From assembly GCA_036565605.1 (NCBI GenBank), contig DATCXV010000008.1, positions 1-8,296 on the forward strand: 8,296 nucleotides of DNA. The letters are read 5' to 3'. The notes under the pieces were generated by a model, which was not told where the DNA came from, did not search any database, and worked only from the letters and a program-made list of their open reading frames with translations. Below, piece after piece: positions 6,058 to 8,296 of this stretch (within the stretch, counting starts at the first letter, position 1; every line of letters starts with the position of its first letter). Origin of the DNA: UBA6065 sp036565605. Lineage in GTDB: Bacteria; Patescibacteriota; Minisyncoccia; Phycocordibacterales; UBA6065. Position numbers and translations under genes: made by a program.

Positions 6058-7005
6058 ATGATTCATTTCGCCGCAGTCTTTGATAAGAATTACCTACCGC
6101 GCGCGCTCGCCATGTACCGCTCGATCGTCCGTTACATGCCCGAGGCAAAATTTTGGCTTCTCTGCCTTGACCGTGAAAGCATAGATATGCTCGATCATCT
6201 GAAACTATCGGGTGTTAACGCAACGCTCGTAGAAGATATGGGAGACTCTGAACTTATGGCGGTCCGCGCCTCGCGCAATCCAACCGAATTCGCCATGACA
6301 GCAAAACCAGCCTGGATCGCATCTCTTATTCATTCAAACCGGATTAAAGAGGGTGAGATGCTTATCCTTATCGACGCGGATATCATGCTGTACGCTGATC
6401 CTCGTTCATTCCTCTCGAGCATAGCCGGTCGATCAATTTCTATTACTCCGCACATGTTCGCGCCAAAGGACGCCCATCTTTGCGAAAAGTATGGCATCTA
6501 TAATTCAGGCCTCATTTTTTTCACAAAAGACCCGAACTCACTTTCCTGCACAGCAGACTGGCGCAAGCAGTGTATACAATGGTGTTATATAAAACCTCAG
6601 CCTGGTCTTTATACCGATCAACGCTACCTGAATAGCTGGCCAACTACCTACAAAGGCGTTAACGAACTCGACCACAAGGGCGTAAACACGGGCACTTGGA
6701 ATATTTTGACGTTCAAGGTCAGGTGCGATAGTGCGGGGTTATTTACTGTCGATGGCCAGCCGCTCATTTGCTATCACTTCCACGGACTCAAATTGTACGC
6801 AACAAAAAAGGGCTCTTTGCGTGCTTACCCTATCACCGTCTACCATAGTGGTATTTATAGACAGCACTTGGCCGCATTGCATGCGGCATACGCCGAGATC
6901 AACGCTATTACCCCTGGTTTTAAAGGCGGCCTCGCACCCAAACCAGGTTTGATTCGCTCAATAAAACAGTATGCTCAAAGACTTATTTCACGCGGAATTG
7001 TGTAG
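6058..7005 (+). CDS. GT8-like glycosyltransferase with DXD motif
   Basis: The 315-residue protein starts with MIHFAAVFDKNYLPRALAMY, matching a family of putative sugar transferases whose N-terminus reads as a nucleotide-binding strand followed by a helix. The DXD metal-binding motif is DAD at 106-108 within LILIDADIMLYADP (102-115). YNSGLIFFTKDP at 148-159 is the acceptor/donor pocket block, DQRYLNSWP lies at 187-195, and CYHFHGLK at 238-245 provides the C-terminal histidines often used for metal or diphosphate binding in GT8-type folds. It is predicted to act in the cytoplasm on the lipid-linked glycan. Donor and linkage are unknown. It is the last gene of the plus-strand run. Its final 23 bases overlap the 3' end of the opposing GT4 gene, and no terminator separates them. 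Confidence 0.83.
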   Translation: MIHFAAVFDKNYLPRALAMYRSIVRYMPEAKFWLLCLDRESIDMLDHLKLSGVNATLVEDMGDSELMAVRASRNPTEFAMTAKPAWIASLIHSNRIKEGEMLILIDADIMLYADPRSFLSSIAGRSISITPHMFAPKDAHLCEKYGIYNSGLIFFTKDPNSLSCTADWRKQCIQWCYIKPQPGLYTDQRYLNSWPTTYKGVNELDHKGVNTGTWNILTFKVRCDSAGLFTVDGQPLICYHFHGLKLYATKKGSLRAYPITVYHSGIYRQHLAALHAAYAEINAITPGFKGGLAPKPGLIRSIKQYAQRLISRGIV

Positions 7006-8044
7006 ACATAAAAGACAATAGTTCTTTTGCGAGAAGGTTCGACACAAATCGCATTTGAAAGAGTCTTTTGGAGCGGTCTGACACCCTCCTAAGAGAGTTC
7101 ATGTCAATTGAAAGCGCCCTTATTTTTTCAGCCAACGCCTTTGCATCCGCAAGCGGCACGATAAAACCCGTCTCGCCATCAACAATAATCTCTTGAACAG
7201 CCTGGCCGGCACCGGAAAGATACGGCACGCCCACAGCAAGCGCTTCGAATGCCTTGTGCGGAATGGTACGCGAGAGGCGCGGGTTGTCTTCGAATTGGCC
7301 TAAGGCAAGCGACACACCGTCATAGACTCGGGCAAACTCATCATCGGAAAGCCTTTTCGAAACCAATTCAACGTTCGAAAGCTTTTCGTTTTTTATGCGC
7401 GACTCGACAACATCCAAAAGCTTTCCTCTGCCGACAATCTTGAATTTAATGCGTCTGTCATCCGAAAGTATTCGGACCGCATCAAGAATATGGTCAATGC
7501 CACATTCCGGTGTAAGTGACCCGCGGAAAAGTACGACGAAATCTTTTTGGTTCGGTGCATAAAAACGACGCGGCGATAGCCATGATCCGGTATACAACAC
7601 CCTGTATTTATGAGACGGACCGAAGAGCTGTTCGAAATAATCTTTCTGTGCCTCGCTTTCAAGCAAAACTGCATCGGCAAAGACAACACCCAGTTCATCA
7701 GCTGCTTTTGCCTTAAATAATTTCCAGTGGCCGCGCCACCCAGGTTCACGGTGCGAATTGCGTTCAGCATCAGAAAGAGAACCCAAGAGATCTGCCACGA
7801 CCGGCTTGCCGTGCGCAAAAAATCGAGCCAAGGGCACAGCGACATGTCCCGGGTAGCCGACGATAACAGCGTCGAACTCACCCTTCATGTTGGAAAGCGA
7901 CGTGGCAAGGTTCTTCCATTTGCGCAGACCAGAGGTTCGGTCACACACTTCTATTACTTCAACACCAAGGCTGCGCAGTCCTGATATATAAATCCGATTA
8001 CGCGAGAAGTCGCGATCATAGATGCCGAAGTAACAGACTTTCAT
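6983..8044 (-). CDS. GT4 family glycosyltransferase (GT-B fold)
   Basis: The 353-residue protein has the two-domain GT-B layout. The N-terminal half (about 1-160) begins MKVCYFGIYDRDFSRNRIYI, a typical first strand followed by a loop and helix, and includes VADLLGSLSD at 83-92. The C-terminal donor-binding half includes FRGSLTPECGIDHILDA at 173-189, FKIVGRGKLL at 201-210, IPHKAFEALAVGVPYLSG at 261-278, and the VQEIIVDGETGFIVPLAD block at 283-300 that marks Glycos_transf_1 proteins. The first glutamate of the classical EX7E motif is replaced by arginine (R259), while E267 is kept. This is the IPxKxFExLA variant common in GT4. It is transcribed opposite to the main gene run, converging with the GT8-like gene and divergent from a methyltransferase. 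Its start at 8044 has no Shine-Dalgarno sequence but a good extended -10 seven bases away. Confidence 0.9.
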   Translation of the reverse strand: MKVCYFGIYDRDFSRNRIYISGLRSLGVEVIEVCDRTSGLRKWKNLATSLSNMKGEFDAVIVGYPGHVAVPLARFFAHGKPVVADLLGSLSDAERNSHREPGWRGHWKLFKAKAADELGVVFADAVLLESEAQKDYFEQLFGPSHKYRVLYTGSWLSPRRFYAPNQKDFVVLFRGSLTPECGIDHILDAVRILSDDRRIKFKIVGRGKLLDVVESRIKNEKLSNVELVSKRLSDDEFARVYDGVSLALGQFEDNPRLSRTIPHKAFEALAVGVPYLSGAGQAVQEIIVDGETGFIVPLADAKALAEKIRALSIDMNSLRRVSDRSKRLFQMRFVSNLLAKELLSFMSTQFRVK

Positions 8045-8051
8045 AGATGAG

Positions 8052-8060
8052 ATTGTAGCA
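8052..8060 (-). promoter_or_regulatory. Extended -10 promoter for the GT4 gene
   Basis: On the minus strand, TGCTACAAT is followed by seven bases (CTCATCT) and the ATG at 8044. TACAAT matches consensus at five of six positions and has TGn in front. No clear -35 is present at standard spacing. The spacing predicts a transcript that begins at or next to the start codon. Confidence 0.5.
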
Positions 8061-8066
8061 GAATCA

Positions 8067-8075
8067 TGCTACCAT
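8067..8075 (+). promoter_or_regulatory. Possible extended -10 promoter for the right-edge methyltransferase
   Basis: TGCTACCAT lies nine bases before the ATG at 8085. TACCAT keeps four of six consensus bases, including the important second A and last T, and carries the TGn extension. It mirrors the minus-strand element at 8052-8060. It is weaker than that element, so the call is tentative. Confidence 0.38.
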
Positions 8076-8084
8076 TGCCTCGCT

Positions 8085-8296
8085 ATGCCTTACGGCTCGA
8101 TTCTTGGCCGCCTTTCCACCATTGAGCTCTCTACCGCCGACGAGAAGAGTTTCACCCTGCGCAATAATACCATCACTAAAGTAGGATTCCGCGTTCTTGG
8201 CATCCCACATTTAGGTTGGAGGACGCGCGCCGGCATTATCATGCGTGAAATGAAAAAAGCACCCGCATCGGCGCGCGTCCTCGACGCCGGCTGCGG
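8085..8296 (+). CDS. Class I SAM-dependent methyltransferase, N-terminal part, cut by window edge
   Basis: An open frame runs from ATG 8085 to the last base, giving 70 full codons and two extra bases. The translation begins MPYGSILGRLSTIELS and reaches ARVLDAGCG at about residues 63-71, a textbook methyltransferase motif I. The segment before it (FRVLGIPHLGWRTRAGIIMR, about 39-58) resembles the helix that precedes motif I in glycan-cluster methyltransferases. The rest of the protein, and therefore its subfamily and substrate, lies beyond the right edge. The gene is divergent from the GT4 gene across a 40-bp gap. It would be the third methyltransferase-type gene in this locus. Confidence 0.82.
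   Translation, partial: MPYGSILGRLSTIELSTADEKSFTLRNNTITKVGFRVLGIPHLGWRTRAGIIMREMKKAPASARVLDAGC

Larger units (their letters stand above)
8052..8075 (+). repeat. Inverted repeat formed by two facing -10 elements
   Basis: ATTGTAGCA (8052-8060) and TGCTACCAT (8067-8075) are inverted copies with one mismatch in nine, separated by the six bases GAATCA. Each arm is the extended -10 of one of the two divergent genes, so the symmetry may simply reflect two similar promoters back to back. It could also serve as a binding site for a dimeric regulator. Confidence 0.5.

Noticed and set aside
7006..7080. Terminator hairpin between the convergent genes
   Set aside because: No GC-rich stem followed by a T or A run was found on either strand, and the region is coding for the GT4 C-terminus.
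7393..7881. Second minus-strand open frame of 162 codons within the GT4 gene
   Set aside because: It is an alternative frame of the same strand; the 353-codon frame has clear GT4 motifs throughout, so this one is a shadow.
1..8296. tRNA or rRNA genes, CRISPR arrays, insertion sequences or attachment sites
   Set aside because: Nearly all bases are accounted for by coding genes, and no regularly spaced repeats, transposase motifs, terminal inverted repeats or tRNA-like folds were seen on reading.

Overview
This window is a surface-glycan (O-antigen-like or glycan-coat) biosynthesis and export locus from a bacterium with compact, tightly packed genes. Eight genes are complete or nearly so, and partial genes run off both edges. 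The protein style resembles that of Candidate Phyla Radiation (Patescibacteria, Parcubacteria-type) genomes: short glycosyltransferases, a Wzy_C/O-antigen-ligase-like membrane protein, a DUF268 methyltransferase, 4-nt ATGA overlaps, and start codons with no Shine-Dalgarno sequence at a usable distance. This placement is an inference from gene style. There is no rRNA or other phylogenetic marker in the window. TGA is used as a normal stop, so there is no sign of the TGA=Gly code.

Layout. Positions 1-768 (minus) hold the N-terminal 256 residues of a multi-spanning O-antigen ligase/polymerase-like protein that continues beyond the left edge. A 60-bp divergent promoter region (769-828) separates it from a seven-gene plus-strand run. 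That run is Wzm-type ABC permease (829-1647), Wzt-type ATPase with a C-terminal glycan-binding-type domain (1644-2903), DUF268-type methyltransferase (about 2893-3672), GT11 alpha-1,2-fucosyltransferase-like enzyme (3675-4424), class I methyltransferase (4435-5160), GT-A fold glycosyltransferase of the HlpA-like type (5157-6047), and GT8-like DXD glycosyltransferase (6058-7005). Facing this run and overlapping its 3' end by 23 bp is a GT4 glycosyltransferase on the minus strand (6983-8044). A 40-bp divergent promoter region (8045-8084) then leads to the first 70 codons of another SAM methyltransferase at the right edge.

How the genes may work together (inference). Cytoplasmic glycosyltransferases (GT11, HlpA-like, GT8-like, GT4) would build a glycan on a lipid carrier. 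The methyltransferases could modify or cap it. Wzm/Wzt would export it in an ABC-transporter-dependent manner, with the Wzt C-terminal domain selecting the finished chain. The Wzy_C-like membrane protein could transfer the exported glycan to its final acceptor. No nucleotide-sugar synthesis genes, initiating phosphoglycosyltransferase, RNA gene, mobile element or CRISPR array is visible.

The most notable non-coding signal is a recurring promoter type. An extended -10 element (TGn followed by a TATAAT-like hexamer) lies 6-12 nt before several start codons, with no Shine-Dalgarno sequence. This suggests leaderless or near-leaderless transcripts. Both divergent intergenic regions are built this way.
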